Of a DNA stretch of 64,000 nucleotides, positions 31,758-43,939 are shown piece by piece. The notes under the pieces were generated by a model. It made no database searches and was not told the origin of the DNA. It saw only the letters and a program-made list of their open reading frames with translations. How positions within the stretch are numbered: the first letter of the stretch is position 1; each line of letters begins with the position of its first letter. Source of the DNA: Zygnema cylindricum. Its lineage: Eukaryota; Streptophyta; Zygnematophyceae; Zygnematales; Zygnemataceae. Location of the stretch: NCBI GenBank assembly GCA_037447655.1, contig JBBHKE010000078.1, positions 29,424 through 93,423 of the forward strand, given 5' to 3'. The position numbers and the translations under genes are program-made.

Positions 31758-33685
31758 GTGGGTGGAACTATGGATTGTTTTTTTTTTTTTTTTTTTCTGG
31801 TTTGGGGGTTTTTTTGGTCCTGGTGGCTTGTGCATTATACTGTAATTTGCAGTACACACAAATGCACAATTTATTGTCCCCAAGTATACCACCAGTTGGA
31901 GCTACAACATGCTCCCACTCTGTTCCTCGAATCCTTGGCATGGCTGCGTTTACGAAAGTTCGCGGAGGCTAAAGAGAGATTTCAATGGCGGCTCTAGTGA
32001 GGCTTCAAATGCGGCTACAATGGTGGCTTCGTGTCTTCTTGGAAGAAAGGTCAAGAAGTCGAAAAAAATGGAAATGAAGTGACATCGTTTTTTTTTTTTT
32101 TTTTTTTAATTACGTACAATTCGCTTTTCCGTACAATTTAGACCCGTACTTTCTGTACGTCCGTACAAGTACAATCCGTACAACCTGTCCGTACACGAAT
32201 ACTATACGAAATTTACGAAAAGTTCAAAAAACCCTAAAAAGAATGCATAATCGTAAAAATTTTAAAATTTTAACGAATGAAACCTCTATGATCCCAATCG
32301 ATATCCAATTATTGTACAGTTACACCGCGAATTGTTCTTTAACACTAAATATTTGTTAACGCTAATAGCGATTAGCGGTGTACCTTTTCGGGATTGTGTC
32401 GCTGACGTTTCGCTACAATATACAATTTGCAAAAAACGACAAGGCAGCGCCGGCTTTGTCGACTTGTACCTAGTTAACTGTTTTTAGTTGAGACAACTGG
32501 CATGTCGCCACCTCCACAGGTTGTCGTACATCTGTCGCCTGAATAATCTCGTCGTTTTTCGCGACACGATCAATTCTTATTTACCCAAGCTGGTAAATAA
32601 ATTATTTTCCTTGATTCTCCGCTGTTTTTACTGGTATAGTCATGTACGTATAGGCTACAATATCTGTCGACGGCAAAGATTTGTGCTAGACCCCAGTGGC
32701 GCCGAACAGTAAATTTGTCAGGTTGGAAAGCGACAAATCATCCATGCCACCTACTAGATACGAGATCTGTCCTTCTGGTCCTTAGCTCCATCAGATTCCC
32801 CTACAGGATGACGGCGGCAAGTCTTAGGCGTCATGTATCCGTACCGAATAATGAGAGTACTGTACCTTCATGTGCATATTAAAATAAATCACCCGAGCTG
32901 AAGCGTTGCACCACAGTTCTAAATCGCGGCATACTAAAAGTGGTATGCACATCAAACTGCAGTCCGGTTGTAAAATATGCTCCATTCGTATTTTAAGTTT
33001 TTAACCTATAAACAGTATGTTATTTTGGAAGATTTTAGATTCATCATTTATGTAAGTGGTCCAAATATAGAATCAGCCGAATCAGAATCGAAAATCCAAT
33101 CCAGTGACTGATTTTTGCTGTTTTTTTTTCAACTTGAGGGAGTCCTACGAAAGGTTAATTAATAATTACTGACGGTAACTTTAAATAGACGGATCGGACT
33201 GAGCATCGTTGTACGGAACGACTTTTGAACGTAGGATCCGTGATAATCGAAGATTCACCAATAAAAATGACTTGTCGCACGAGTGTCAGATTGAGTATAT
33301 AAATAGAATTTTGTGCAGCTTAATGCTGACGATAAGAGCGTAGGAGGGACGAGATATAGGTCTGACGATTATATACAGTACAGAGTACAGTCTGTACTAA
33401 ACATATTTTAATACAGTGCCCATCGTTATTAGCGTTGAAGAAAAATGAAGGTAAGCGCTAGAATATTGCCGCTAACTTTATTTTGTGTATCAAAATAATA
33501 GAAAACATAACTTTTTGCACTTAACGAGTTAACGCCAAATGGTGTGTCGACTTTGTAGAGTGTGCACGGAGCTCGCACCGACGCTATTTCAAGTGTTTTG
33601 TCGTATTTCTGACAGCATCTGCCGGATTACGTACTTGTGGGTCGGGAAAACGTACGAACCATACTAATCACGATAACATTATTTG
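31758..33685. other. Intergenic DNA downstream of the transferase exons
   Basis: Poly-T runs at about 31778-31796 and 32090-32107. I searched by eye for the missing C-terminal transferase exon and found none. A 62-bp palindrome lies at 32321-32382. No other gene is recognised. Confidence 0.45.
32321..32382. repeat. 62-bp palindrome with TACACCG termini
   Basis: Starts TACACCGCGAATTG and ends AATAGCGATTAGCGGTGTA. The two halves are imperfect inverted copies meeting at a TAAATATTT centre. It looks like a minimal element made of only the two termini of the TACACCG MITE family. Confidence 0.8.
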
Positions 33686-34290
33686 CACGATTCACACTAG
33701 AAATGGATGATGAATGAGATGAGGAAATGAATGTCCTTTTTCTTTGTTTGGACGTGAATCGCCCTTAACGTCATCTCACGTCAACAAAAACGTCGCGATG
33801 TGATTCATTGCCGTACGATTAGTCGCCGATGACTCAAATCCGTACCAAACCATCGTTAAGAAGGGGGGCGGACGTTTCGTCAAAGTTCCAAAGAAGTTTT
33901 AAGTTTACATTTTTTTGCGTCATAGTTTAGATGATTTTGATTGGCTATTTGTTAATGGCCTAGCATTTTAGAAAATTTCGTTACAATACGGATCATTCAT
34001 TACGGATACGACTTCCTGTTTTTTCAAAGTCGGATTTCTGCATTACGAAAAGGTTTTCCGGAAAAGAAGATGATTTATCACAGTTGTCAAGTTTTGACGC
34101 ACTTGACCGTATGTTTTGTCCGTCGCTACGCTCAAAATCGTATATTTTGTCCGTCGCTACGCTCCAAAAAGGTTGACAGCCGATCGGTCGACCTGTTTGG
34201 CGCCTCTGTTTTTGTTTTTTTTCAGAATGAATGGTACGGGATTATTCGTTTCCTCATCTCATTCATCATCCATTTCTAGTGTGAATCGTG
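33686..34290. mobile_element. Inverted-repeat element with 42-bp perfect arms
   Basis: Bases 33686-33727 (start CACGATTCACACTAGAAATG) are repeated in perfect inverse at 34249-34290. The spacer is about 520 bp. No transposase ORF is present. It does not share termini with the other MITE families here. A transcript through it would form a long hairpin. Confidence 0.75.
34109..34170. repeat. 31-bp tandem repeat x 2
   Basis: Two adjacent units with the shared core TTTTGTCCGTCGCTACGCTC, inside the inverted-repeat element. Confidence 0.85.
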
Positions 34291-34531
34291 GCAATTATTA
34301 TACGGTTTTTACTTTTTTACGCTATTTTAATGGTTTACATTATGTGTTCTTCGTTGTTACTTTAAAAGCTTACAAATAATCTTCGCGCAATTTCCGGCAG
34401 CTAACAGCTATTTAAATTTAATCGACGCGCGTAATTCGCTTAACGCTGACATACTGAATTGTCACGCTGACGCTCCTGACGGATAGAGACTTGTCGTACA
34501 TAACGCTAATTTTTAAGAAAATAGTGGCTAA

Positions 34532-35074
34532 CTACACCGCGCATCGTTATTAGTGTCACGGTCACTAATTTGGGTTCTTAAAATTTTGTTTTTTTTTTCA
34601 AATAGTATACGTGATTTTAATTTTTCCTTGACGTTAATTGAGGTTCCGTACAAATTAGCGTACAGAACGAAAGTACATTAATATGTAAATAGTGTGGTGT
34701 ACGGTCGATGTCAGACCGTACATAAATGTACCTTTTTAGTTGAAAATTTTACAAAAAATGAATTAAATCGGACGCGTTCGCATAGGAACGTGCGCTAAAA
34801 AAACGGGATTGGTCTGACATGTAAATAAGTCTGACATGTACGGATATTTAAATTTCACTACGGTGTACGATTTTTTATATTTTGTACGGATACATATAAT
34901 AATGTATATAATCCTACAATTTTTTTTCCATTTTTGCTGTTCCAAATTAGCGTTAACACTGAAATTAGAATAAACCTTTTTTTTTTAATTTTCAAATTCT
35001 TAATTAGCGTCAATGACGGTATATTTACTTACACACTATTTAAACTTTGACACTAATAACGATGCGTGGTGTAG
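34532..35074. mobile_element. TACACCG-type MITE, copy 3
   Basis: The left end CTACACCGCGCATCGTTATT (continuing AGTGTCA) is matched in inverse by the right end (ACGATGCGTGGTGTAG preceded by GACACTAATA); one mismatch in about 27 bp. Interior words such as CAAATTAGCGTTAACACT also occur in the copy at 45547-46134. Non-coding, 543 bp. Confidence 0.85.
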
Positions 35075-35084
35075 AGTTTAGAAG

Positions 35085-35541
35085 CATAGTTCAAAAGTAG
35101 GCGTTTCTATTGTAGGCCTTATGTAGGCGCCTTTATCGTAAGTGGTGTTATGGGCTTTTCATGTGATCTTCTTAAATCGCTACTTTGATCAGCGACCGTC
35201 CGATCGTCCAAATCTGATGATAGTCCTACCGTGAGTTGTGTTATGGGCTTTTCATGTGATCTTCTCAGATCACTACTTTTATCTGCGACCGTCCGATCGT
35301 CCAAATCTGATGGTTACAATAAAAAATACCTCAAAACTCACAAAAAAATAATTTTTGTCCGAATGTTTTTCCAAATTTATACATGACGTTTAATTCTCTA
35401 TCGATCGATTTGGAACTCAACCCTGTTACTATTTTTTTTTCATTTTGCGACCAATACAATATGGGTCTTAAGGTCATATTGTATGTTTTGTGTACAATAG
35501 GCACATTGTATGGGCGCACTTTCACCTACTTTTGAACTATG
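35085..35541. mobile_element. Inverted-repeat element CATAGTTCAAAAGTAGG
   Basis: Perfect 17-bp arms CATAGTTCAAAAGTAGG at 35085-35101 and its inverse at 35525-35541. The interior holds a roughly 95-bp direct duplication (35143-35314) around TTATGGGCTTTTCATGTGAT. Non-coding. Confidence 0.7.
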
Positions 35542-36546
35542 TCTAGAAGTCCCAAATCAGCGTAAATGAGATTTCCACAAATACAACACGAGTTTATGCC
35601 TTCGCAAAAGAAAAGGCCGCGACAAACGCAGTGTTATCAACGCTATAAACGACGGCCGGATAGTAAAACTCGTACTTTAGTGTAGTTTAATAAATACCTA
35701 GTGTTGTGTATCGGTAAAATTTTTATCTTGATAACACCGATACCGATAGTTATCGGTTATTGAACTGTAAAAAGTCATGATATATCGATCCGAGACCAAC
35801 AAATTCCATATCGATGATAACTTTAAAAAAATATAATACGCATACAATAGTACTTTAGAACATACCGTATTATATTATGTACTTTATATAGCATGGCATG
35901 CCACAAATAAGAATATGTTCCGTATCTGTTTAACCGGAATTTATTACGGATAGCGCATCACATAAACGTTGACAACTTTTAAAACAATACTATATAGCTC
36001 TAAAATTATAGTGCAAAAAAACCCACTATCCCTTTCATCTTATACATATTTATTTCCATGTAGGGACCGTGGAGGGGTCTCGAGCAACGGATGCCATCGA
36101 ACGTTGTGAATACGCCCCCCTCTCTCCCTCTCGCACTACCGCGTCTATTTTACAACATGCGAAATATAGTGAGGAAAGACGAAAAAATAAATTTGGGAAA
36201 CCATGGCATAAAGTTATGGAATTAGTCACTTCGACACTATCGCAAGTGAGCATGGCGTCAAAATGTCACAAAACCTAGGCATATACAATGTCGTATTGAA
36301 CTAGACATATACAACCGTCGCTTTTTTGTAAACGTCATCAATTGCCACGAGTTTTGTTGTCGTCTACAATAGTCACAAATTACACCCACTTTTACATCCG
36401 TCACAATTTAAAAAACGATTTTGTTGCCGAACATATAAACAATCTGAGAAGTGCTACATAGGAAATTCACTAGAAAACAAAGTAACAGCAATACATTTCG
36501 GTTACATGAGAACATGCTCAAAGTAGGTTATGGCACGTTACGTCAA
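35542..36546. other. Intergenic DNA with a hAT-like terminus at 35699
   Basis: TAGTGTTGTGTATCGG at 35699 matches the inverted right terminus of the 25732-26566 element and is followed by TATCGG/TATCGAT words. The opposite end is not identified. No gene is seen. Confidence 0.4.
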
Positions 36547-36674
36547 TGTTGAAATTTGAGGTTTTATTCTATTTTTCTATGTTAAAATGTAGAAAACTAA
36601 AAGGTCTTATTTGACAGTCAGGCTTTGCCTTTCCCTCTTTCCAGTTCCCATACTTGCCGTAGTCATTGAAGACT

Positions 36675-36750
<76 letters not shown>

Positions 36751-37616
36751 AGCCACGGCTGCGTGAGCAACCAGAAGAAGATAGGGAGATTGAGGCCTTG
36801 CAAAAAGGCTGACAGACCAAGGATTTGGTCCTGGTCCCTACAGACTGCCGGACTAGCAGACCGGCTTATCCTTTAGTCTAGTACCTGTGCTGGCATATAT
36901 AGGGTTTGATAAGTATATAAACAGATACTAGTGGACTAACTTAATTGACACAATTATGGGATTGTTACATAGATTCACTTAGGTATTTTGTAGACGCACG
37001 GATAACACAAAATTCAGTGGTGCAAACACTTAATTTCAAAGGCAAGAAGTAAAAGTTGGTTAACATCGCACGACTCCAGTCTAAGCCGCCATTGCGGAAT
37101 GGCCGCTTTGGATGTTCGTGGTCGTCACGTCACCGAACACCACGTGGCACCTTATCAATTGTTGGCAAAATTTGCGGGAAATTCGGAGAGAAGTTTAGAG
37201 GTGACTGGCGTCCTCTCCATGGCCATGTCATACAGTGGCCGTACAGAAAGGAAATCGGCAGTAGTACCTTCTTATACTGTACAATCATGTGATTGGTTCC
37301 GTACATCAGTGCTAAGGGATTTAGATTGGGGTTTTATGACTTAAAGATTTTGGGCAGGTAGCCGCTTCTCTCCATGAGTGCTTGTATAAAAACCGACATT
37401 TTTGCTTTTTGATAATTAATCGCCTGGTTGGGTGTTTTGAGCAATAATTTTTGCATTGGGCTCAAGGGAGTCCAGCCTTCACACGGGTGAGGGAAGTTAA
37501 AGTCATTGCCTGTTAGGGTGGCAGCTTTTCAAAGAGGAAGGGAGGCCTTTAAAATTATCCTAGAGGCTTAAAGCAAGCTGAATATTTTGTGTACCAATAG
37601 AGGTCACATAATTGGA
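36547..37616 (+). repeat. Element A 5' LTR
   Basis: Begins TGTTGAAATTTGAGG and ends in GGA just before the primer site GGTTATGGGCCCA. It holds a long (GA)n microsatellite (36676-36747), an antisense T-arm-like hairpin (about 36810-36850), a TATATAGGG box at about 36896 and a CCACGTGGC G-box at about 37140. Confidence 0.85.
36676..36747. repeat. (GA)n microsatellite in the LTR
   Basis: About 35 GA units; the 3' LTR has only about 9 at the same place (58381-58400). Confidence 0.95.
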
Positions 37617-38082
37617 GGTTATGGGCCCACCCTCTACGGTGCCCATCTTTGATGGAATATGGTTTATCTACTATAACAAGATGATGAGAAAAGCACTTAT
37701 TAGAAAGAGATTATGGGGTATTGTGAGTGGTCGTGTGGGGGGGCCATCGATACCATTGGGAGCCCCACCAGGATTTGACAGTTTGCGAGTCTCAGCTGGA
37801 TACAGGCAGTCACAAAATTTGGATGATAAAAGAGAGAGTAGAGTTTTCGATACATGAAAGGAAAAGGAGAAGCTAACACTGGTGACTTCGGTATCGGCAC
37901 CAAAGCTAGTACCGGTAGAAGTGATGCCTAAACTTGAAGAGAATGACCTTGATGTTAGGGACTTCAACAACACCATCGCATATCACTTCATTTTTCAGTC
38001 ACCTTTCTCGGAAAGTGACCACACCTCATCTTAGTGTAGAAAGAACAGCCGGCCTGTGGGAGGCACTTGAAGACATTTACAG
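37617..38082 (+). pseudogene. Element A primer site and gag N-terminus, decayed
   Basis: GGTTATGGGCCCA (37617-37629) is the half-tRNA primer site and also encodes VMGP at the start of Gag. The frame reads MGPPSTVPIFDGIWFIY, then RLWGIVSGRVGGPS, and meets a stop at 37855-37857. A second frame gives LDVRDFNNTIAYHFI. The coding run ends at the solo LTR. Confidence 0.7.
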
Positions 38083-38087
38083 AAGTG

Positions 38088-39137
38088 TGCAACTCTGAGA
38101 CCTCCTTTGGCCCTCAAAGTAGGCAGCTCAGTCGAAGCCCCTAGGATAACCTTGACCCCTTTGATTTTCCACAAGAATAACTGACACCCTAACAGATAAA
38201 AACCTGACCAACTTCACCCTTGTGAAGAGAAGACTCCCCTGAGTCGATAGCAAAAAGAGTCTTTGAATTTTCTCACTTGAGCAGTGAGTTATGAAGGGTC
38301 AAAGCTAACCTTTTGTACAGGAGCTCTTTGGGAGAGAGGGGTCTACCTACCAAATTTTATAAGTCCTAAATCCCTCTCTAAACCTTATACTATTAGAGTA
38401 CGGCAACAATAATATTATTGTGTCGTACATAAAAGTACAAGTGTTAATGTACTATCTGTACGACCATCGTACGGCATGGCTGAAATGTTGACGCCTGCCA
38501 TATTTGGATTAGCTCTTATATTATCCAGAGATGCCGTAGCGAATGACGTCGTGCCACATCGCGCTTGACATGGCGATGACGAAAAAAACACCAAAGCGCC
38601 TATTCCGCGATCTTTGCGCCTATCGTGGCCGTTCGATTAAAACCGGTATTTGATTTTAGTCGTCAAAAATCAACGCGTTGTATTTGTTTCGCCGTCGAAA
38701 CAAATGCGCGGTACTCATTTCGAGAAGTACCGTACGCTATATGTAAGTTTTAACTGTGTCAATGTTACATGTTTGTTCGCGCCGTTAAATGAATTTATGT
38801 AATCGTACAGATTTAAATATGTATCAAACCCTATATGTCTTAGCACGAATCCTAGACCATAGGATAAAGCTAGTGGCTACTTCTAACTTGACGGAAGTAG
38901 GTACCAAGATAAAATCATGGGTCTGTCATGTATATTTTGGTAAACCTACCAAAATCTACCGCCTGTCTCTTTATCTCTAAACAACATAGGTAGCCATGGC
39001 TTTAGCTCCTTCTTTAACCTTCAGTGACTGCGACAAGTGTGGGAGCTGAAGACAAGAGTTAGAGGAAGAGTGCCTCGCCTCTTTTCTGCATTTCATTTTA
39101 GACCTAGAAAATACTAAAAGAACCATTAATTTATACA
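38088..39137 (-). mobile_element. Solo LTR of the C/G Copia group (TSD AAGTG)
   Basis: 1050 bp starting TGCAACTCTGAG and ending ATTTATACA, i.e. an LTR in reverse orientation, with perfect 5-bp duplications AAGTG at 38083-38087 and 39138-39142. Gag of element A resumes right after it. The internal region was lost, presumably by recombination between the two LTRs. Confidence 0.9.
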
Positions 39138-39142
39138 AAGTG

Positions 39143-39977
39143 GCTCTAAAAATTCAAGCATTTGTTTACAAAAGAGGGAAAATGCTTGACTTTTGCAATG
39201 ATTTGACTGGATTGTTTATAGAGTTGGAGAGTGCTGGAAAGGTGGAATATGAAAAGAAGAAGGTGAATACCTTGTTGATAAAACTCTCTGAGGAGTATGA
39301 CAATATTGTCAAGAGGGTTAAGGATCCGCGGGACACCCGGTGGATTTGGAACACAGTGGTTGGAATGATCTTTGTTAGAGAGAACACCATTAAGCTTTGA
39401 GGCGAAGGGAAGAGTGGTCAAGCCTTTTCCGCTGGAACCAATTCGAGAGATTAAGAGAACAAGAAACCTTATGGGAGTTTTGGTGGAGGGATGAGAGGAG
39501 TACAACCGGATGGATCCGGATCTCAACCTCTAAAGGGGCTTTGCCATTTTTGCAAGCAACCGGGTCACTACATGGCAGAGTGCACCAAGCTGACGGAGCT
39601 GAGGCTCAAGGAGAACAAATCTGGTGGACCTTCCGATAAGAAGAAGGCACTTGTGACCACACAGGTGAAAGAGGAATTCGGAGAGGAGGAGACCTCAGAC
39701 AAAGAGGATGGGGAGCTTCTTCTCAACGAAAAACTGGAGGAGAAGGAGATCCCAAGGAGGGAGAAATGTGCGATCGGAGCTGTCCAAGAAGTTTCAGATG
39801 AAGGTTGGATTATAAACTCGGGTGCCTCAATGCATATGTGCCGTGAAAAGCAATTACTTACTAAGTTGAGAAAGATTCCCACTGTAGAGATATAATATGG
39901 GGATGGGAGAGTAGTAATTACAGACCTAGTGGGATTGGTAGATCTAAAGGTACTAGTGGAGGGTCACACGTCCATAT
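39143..39977 (+). pseudogene. Element A gag C-terminus, zinc knuckle and protease
   Basis: Reads FVYKRGKMLDFCNDLTGLFIELESAGK (Gag), CHFCKQPGHYMAEC (CCHC knuckle), an acidic stretch, and INSGASMHMC (protease, usual DSGA changed to NSGA). Stops and frame changes occur at 39398 and 39893. Cut at 39977 by element C. Confidence 0.8.
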
Positions 39978-41006
39978 TGTAGAAACTAATGGTTTTTCTT
40001 TTAGTATTTTCTAGGTCTAAAGATTGTAAAATAAAAGGCAGAGAGGAAGCATTGACAGCTTGCCTCTAACTTCTTTCTCAAGTCCCCACACTTGTCGCAG
40101 TCACTAAAGATTGGAGAGGGAGTTAGAGCCATGCATGTCTAGGTTGTCTAAAGAGACAAGAAGGCAGGTTTTGGAAGAGTTACCAAAATAGCTTGACGGA
40201 CCCAAGATTTGATCCTGGTACCTACCGTCCGTCAGGGAAGCCTATAGCCGTTACATTATCCTATAGTCTAGGAACTGTGCTGAGATATATAGGGTTCAAT
40301 AACTACTTAAAGATGTATTGTTAGAGAAACTCATTTAGCTGAGCGAACGAACTTGTAAAACATAGACACAGTGATATACATTGTACGGGCGAAGGTACCG
40401 TACAAAACCAACATACCGCACATTTGTTTTGACGGCTGATATTAAAAGCCGGTTCGGATCGGACGGCCACGGAGAAAGCCGACATCGCGGAATGGGCGTT
40501 ATGGCATTTTTTTGGTCCCAGCCACACCAAGTGACACGTGGCGCTCTTTTATTGGCTTGCGGCGTTTCTGGAGAGCATCAGATAAAGTATTGAAGTGACA
40601 GTCGTCCACTCTTTCGCCATGCCGTACGATGGCCGTAGAGAAAGTACTTTGGCGCTAGTACTTTTGTGTACTATACAGTAATTTGATTGGCGCCTTACTC
40701 TAGTAGTAAATGGTTTAGAGAGGGGTTTAGGACTTAGACAAATTTAAGGTAGCTGCCTCTCTCCAGAGAGCTTCTGTACAAAAAGTGATATTTGACAAAT
40801 CATAACTAACTACCAAGGGGAGCAAATCACTTGATTTTTTTGTTATTGACTAAAAGGAGTCTTCTCTTCACATAGGTGAGGGTGGTCAGAGTCATTGTCT
40901 CCCCGGGTGGTAGTTATTATTCGTGAAACCAGAGGGGGTCAAGGTCATCCTAGATGCTTCGTGTGAGCTGCCTACTCTGAGGACCTATGGAGGTCTCAGA
41001 GTTGCA
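39978..41006 (+). repeat. Element C 5' LTR
   Basis: 1029 bp, TG...CA. It carries the antisense T-arm-like hairpin near 40196-40236, TATATAGGG near 40285 and a GACACGTGGC G-box near 40532. Gag reading can begin at ATG 40988 within the LTR. Confidence 0.88.
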
Positions 41007-43869
41007 AGTTATGGGCCCACCATCTGCCATGCTTATCTTTAGCAGAACTAGCTTCATATACTGAGAGAGTATGATGACAAGAGCTATGTGTGAGAAAATG
41101 TTTTGGGTGATACTGAGTGGACGAGTGAGGCGTCCATCCAGACTGGGCATTCCTCTAAGGTTGGCAAGGACCAAGTTTACCATAAAAGCAGATCTAGCTC
41201 CACCGGAGGAGAGTGAGGATGGGGAAAGCTTTGTGATGGACAAAGGGAAAGAAAAGGAGACAATCATAGCGATGTGAACACTTATAACAACCGGATCAGC
41301 TTTCATGTCACATGTTACGAAGAATGATGAAAATGATATTCATATCTGGGATTACAATAACATGGCGACAAAACACTTCATCCTTCGTCATCTCACCCAA
41401 GGACTTGCATCACCTCATTTGCAAGTGGTAAGGGCATCCCATCTATGGGTGGCACTCATAGAAATGTATCAAAGTGGTCGACTCAGCAACAGCAACTGGC
41501 AGATACAAAAATAGATGCATATGAATACAAAAGAGGAAAGATGCTAGATTTTTGTAATGAGCTTGCTACACTCTTTATGGAGTTAGAGAGTGTTGGAAAG
41601 GTAGAAAGTGAAAAGATAAAAGTGAACGGTCTACTAATGAAGTTGCCCGATGATTATGAGAATAAAATTAACCGTGTACAAGACTTACCAGATTCCATGG
41701 TGGACTTGGAACTCCCTGGTAGGGATGATTTTCGCCCGAGAGAATACGATAGAGATCCGGAGGGTAGGAAAGAGCACCCAAGCCTTGGCAGTCGGGACCG
41801 ATTGGAGGAACAAGAATACAAAGAAACCAATTGGAAGTTATGGAGGGGGGGGGGGCGGGCAGAAAAACGAGATCGATGAGTTCGGACCGAGGGTTTCAAA
41901 GGGACTCTGTCATTTTTGCAAGAAACCGGGGCACTATATAGGCGGAGTGCTCTAAACTGACAAAACTCCGGTTAAAAGAGGGGCGGACAAGACCTCCGAG
42001 AAGAAAGAAGAAGGCCTTTGTGACAGAGGTACATGAGGAGGAATCCGAGGACGATGAGCTCTTGTTGGACGAGCAGATGGAGGTGAAGACCGAGGTCAAA
42101 ATTCCACAAAAATATAAATGTGTCTACAGAGGACTTACAAGTGAAGCAGGTTGGATTGTGGATTCATGTGCTTCGATGCATATGTGTAAGGATAAACACT
42201 TATTTACAAAGATGAGAAAGATTCACACCGTAGTGATAGAGTATGGGGATCGGAGGGTAGTCAATACTAGTTTGGTGGGATAGGTAGATTTGAAAGTCTT
42301 AGTGGAGGGAAAGACATCCATAGTTACATTCTCTGATGTGTTGTTTATTCCTGAGATAAACAAAAACCTCATCCCTACAACTGTATTAGATGATAAGGGT
42401 TTTGATACTAGCACTAAGAAATGAGTCTTTACTACTAGTTTTGAGGAGGAAATTTATTTCACTGCTGAAAAGGGTAGCCAAGGGATGTTAAGGCTGATTT
42501 TAACCAATGAAAAGAAGAAACTTTATTATGCTGGTGTTCATGATATTTTGTTATGGCATAAGAGGCTTGGACATGTGCATTTAGATAGGTTGAAAGAAAT
42601 GAAAAAGATGGGAGTAGTGGATGGGATTCAGTTTGGAGAACATAAAATTCTAAATGACTCTAGTGGATGTGCTCAAGGTAAAGCACACAGGTTACCCGTC
42701 CCAAAAGTAGAAAAAGTTTTAGATTTGGTACACACTCCTGTCTGGGGACAGGCTACAGTGCCTTCACCCGGAGATAAGTGATTTATGATGACTATCACCG
42801 ACGATTGGTCTCGGTATCCAAGAGTGTATTTTTTGAAAAATAAATCACACGCCCCACAGATTTTTAAGGAGTATAAAGCATGGAGTGAGAAACTCCATAA
42901 AAAAACTATTGAAAGAGTAAGGAGTGATAATGGGGGGGAGAGATTTTGAAGGAGTATAAAACATGGAGTGAGAAACTCCATAAAACAACTATTAAAAGCG
43001 TAAGGAGTGATAACGAGGAGAGTATACTTGTAATCAGTGTAAGGATTTTATGAGAGAAGATGGAGTACAACACCAAAAGACAGTCCCTGAAAATCCTGAG
43101 CAGAATGGTGTAGCCTACTGGTTAAATATGATACTAAGTGATAGTGCTAAGAGTTTGCTGTCAGATAAGAAGATAGGGAAAAGATTATGGGTTGATGCAA
43201 TGAACTGTGCAAATTATCTCAAGAATAGAGTTTTTACTTCGGCAGTAAAATGATAAACACCTCATGAGAGATGGACCGGCCGAAAACCACATGTTTCTCA
43301 CTTAAAGGTTTTTTTTAGGCCAAGTGTTTAGCCTAGATACAGATCAGTCAAATTATAAGTTAGATCCGAAAAAAAAACCAGTACATATGCTAGGATATGA
43401 TGAAGATATAAAAGGGTATAGAGTCTATGATCTTAAGAGAGAAGATAAAATTATAGTAAAGCATCTAGTGGTTATGGATGAAGGGAAATCTATAGATCTC
43501 TTTAAGTATACATAGTTAGTCAAAATCTGATTTGAGTCAAAAAATTATGATGACTTTGAGCTTCCCAATTATCTAGGTTTCCGAGAAAATGATGATCTTG
43601 CAGGTACAAATCAAATCGAAAAGGAACAAACATTGGAACCTCAAGTGACGACGCAGCTAGAAGTGGAAGACGTGGTGGAAATTGAACCAGAACCAAGGGA
43701 GAGGGGAGAAGCCGAAACGGTTAGAAGGAATCCACGAGAGCCATCAATACCAATGGCACATTTTGAGGGAAATAAGAGAAGGAGCAAAAGGTTGCAAGAA
43801 AAACAAGTCAAGAACAAAGTAACCAACTGTCTCATCCGGATGAACCACAAACCTATAAAGAGGCAATGA
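41007..43869 (+). pseudogene. Element C gag, protease and integrase, decayed
   Basis: Gag: MGPPSAMLIFS..., RMLDFCNELATLFMELESVGKVE type sequence, then CHFCKKPGHYIGG (a knuckle with a shift). Protease: VDSCASMHMC, where the catalytic DSGA reads DSCA. Integrase: LLWHKRLGHVHLDRLKEMKKMG, SGCAQGKAHRLPVP, then EDGVQHQKTVPENPEQNGVA. A roughly 84-bp stretch of integrase is tandemly duplicated at about 42858-43022. Multiple stops and shifts. Confidence 0.82.
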
Positions 43870-43939
43870 ACTGTCCAGAGAGAAACTGATGGAAGACAGC
43901 CATTAACGAGGAAATGGCCTCAATTATAGCGGCCAATAA

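Noticed and set aside
31584-31997. Long reading of the third transferase exon through to 31997
   Set aside because: After DHW the text becomes a poly-Phe run from a T tract; a GTGGGT donor at 31758 is the better exon end.
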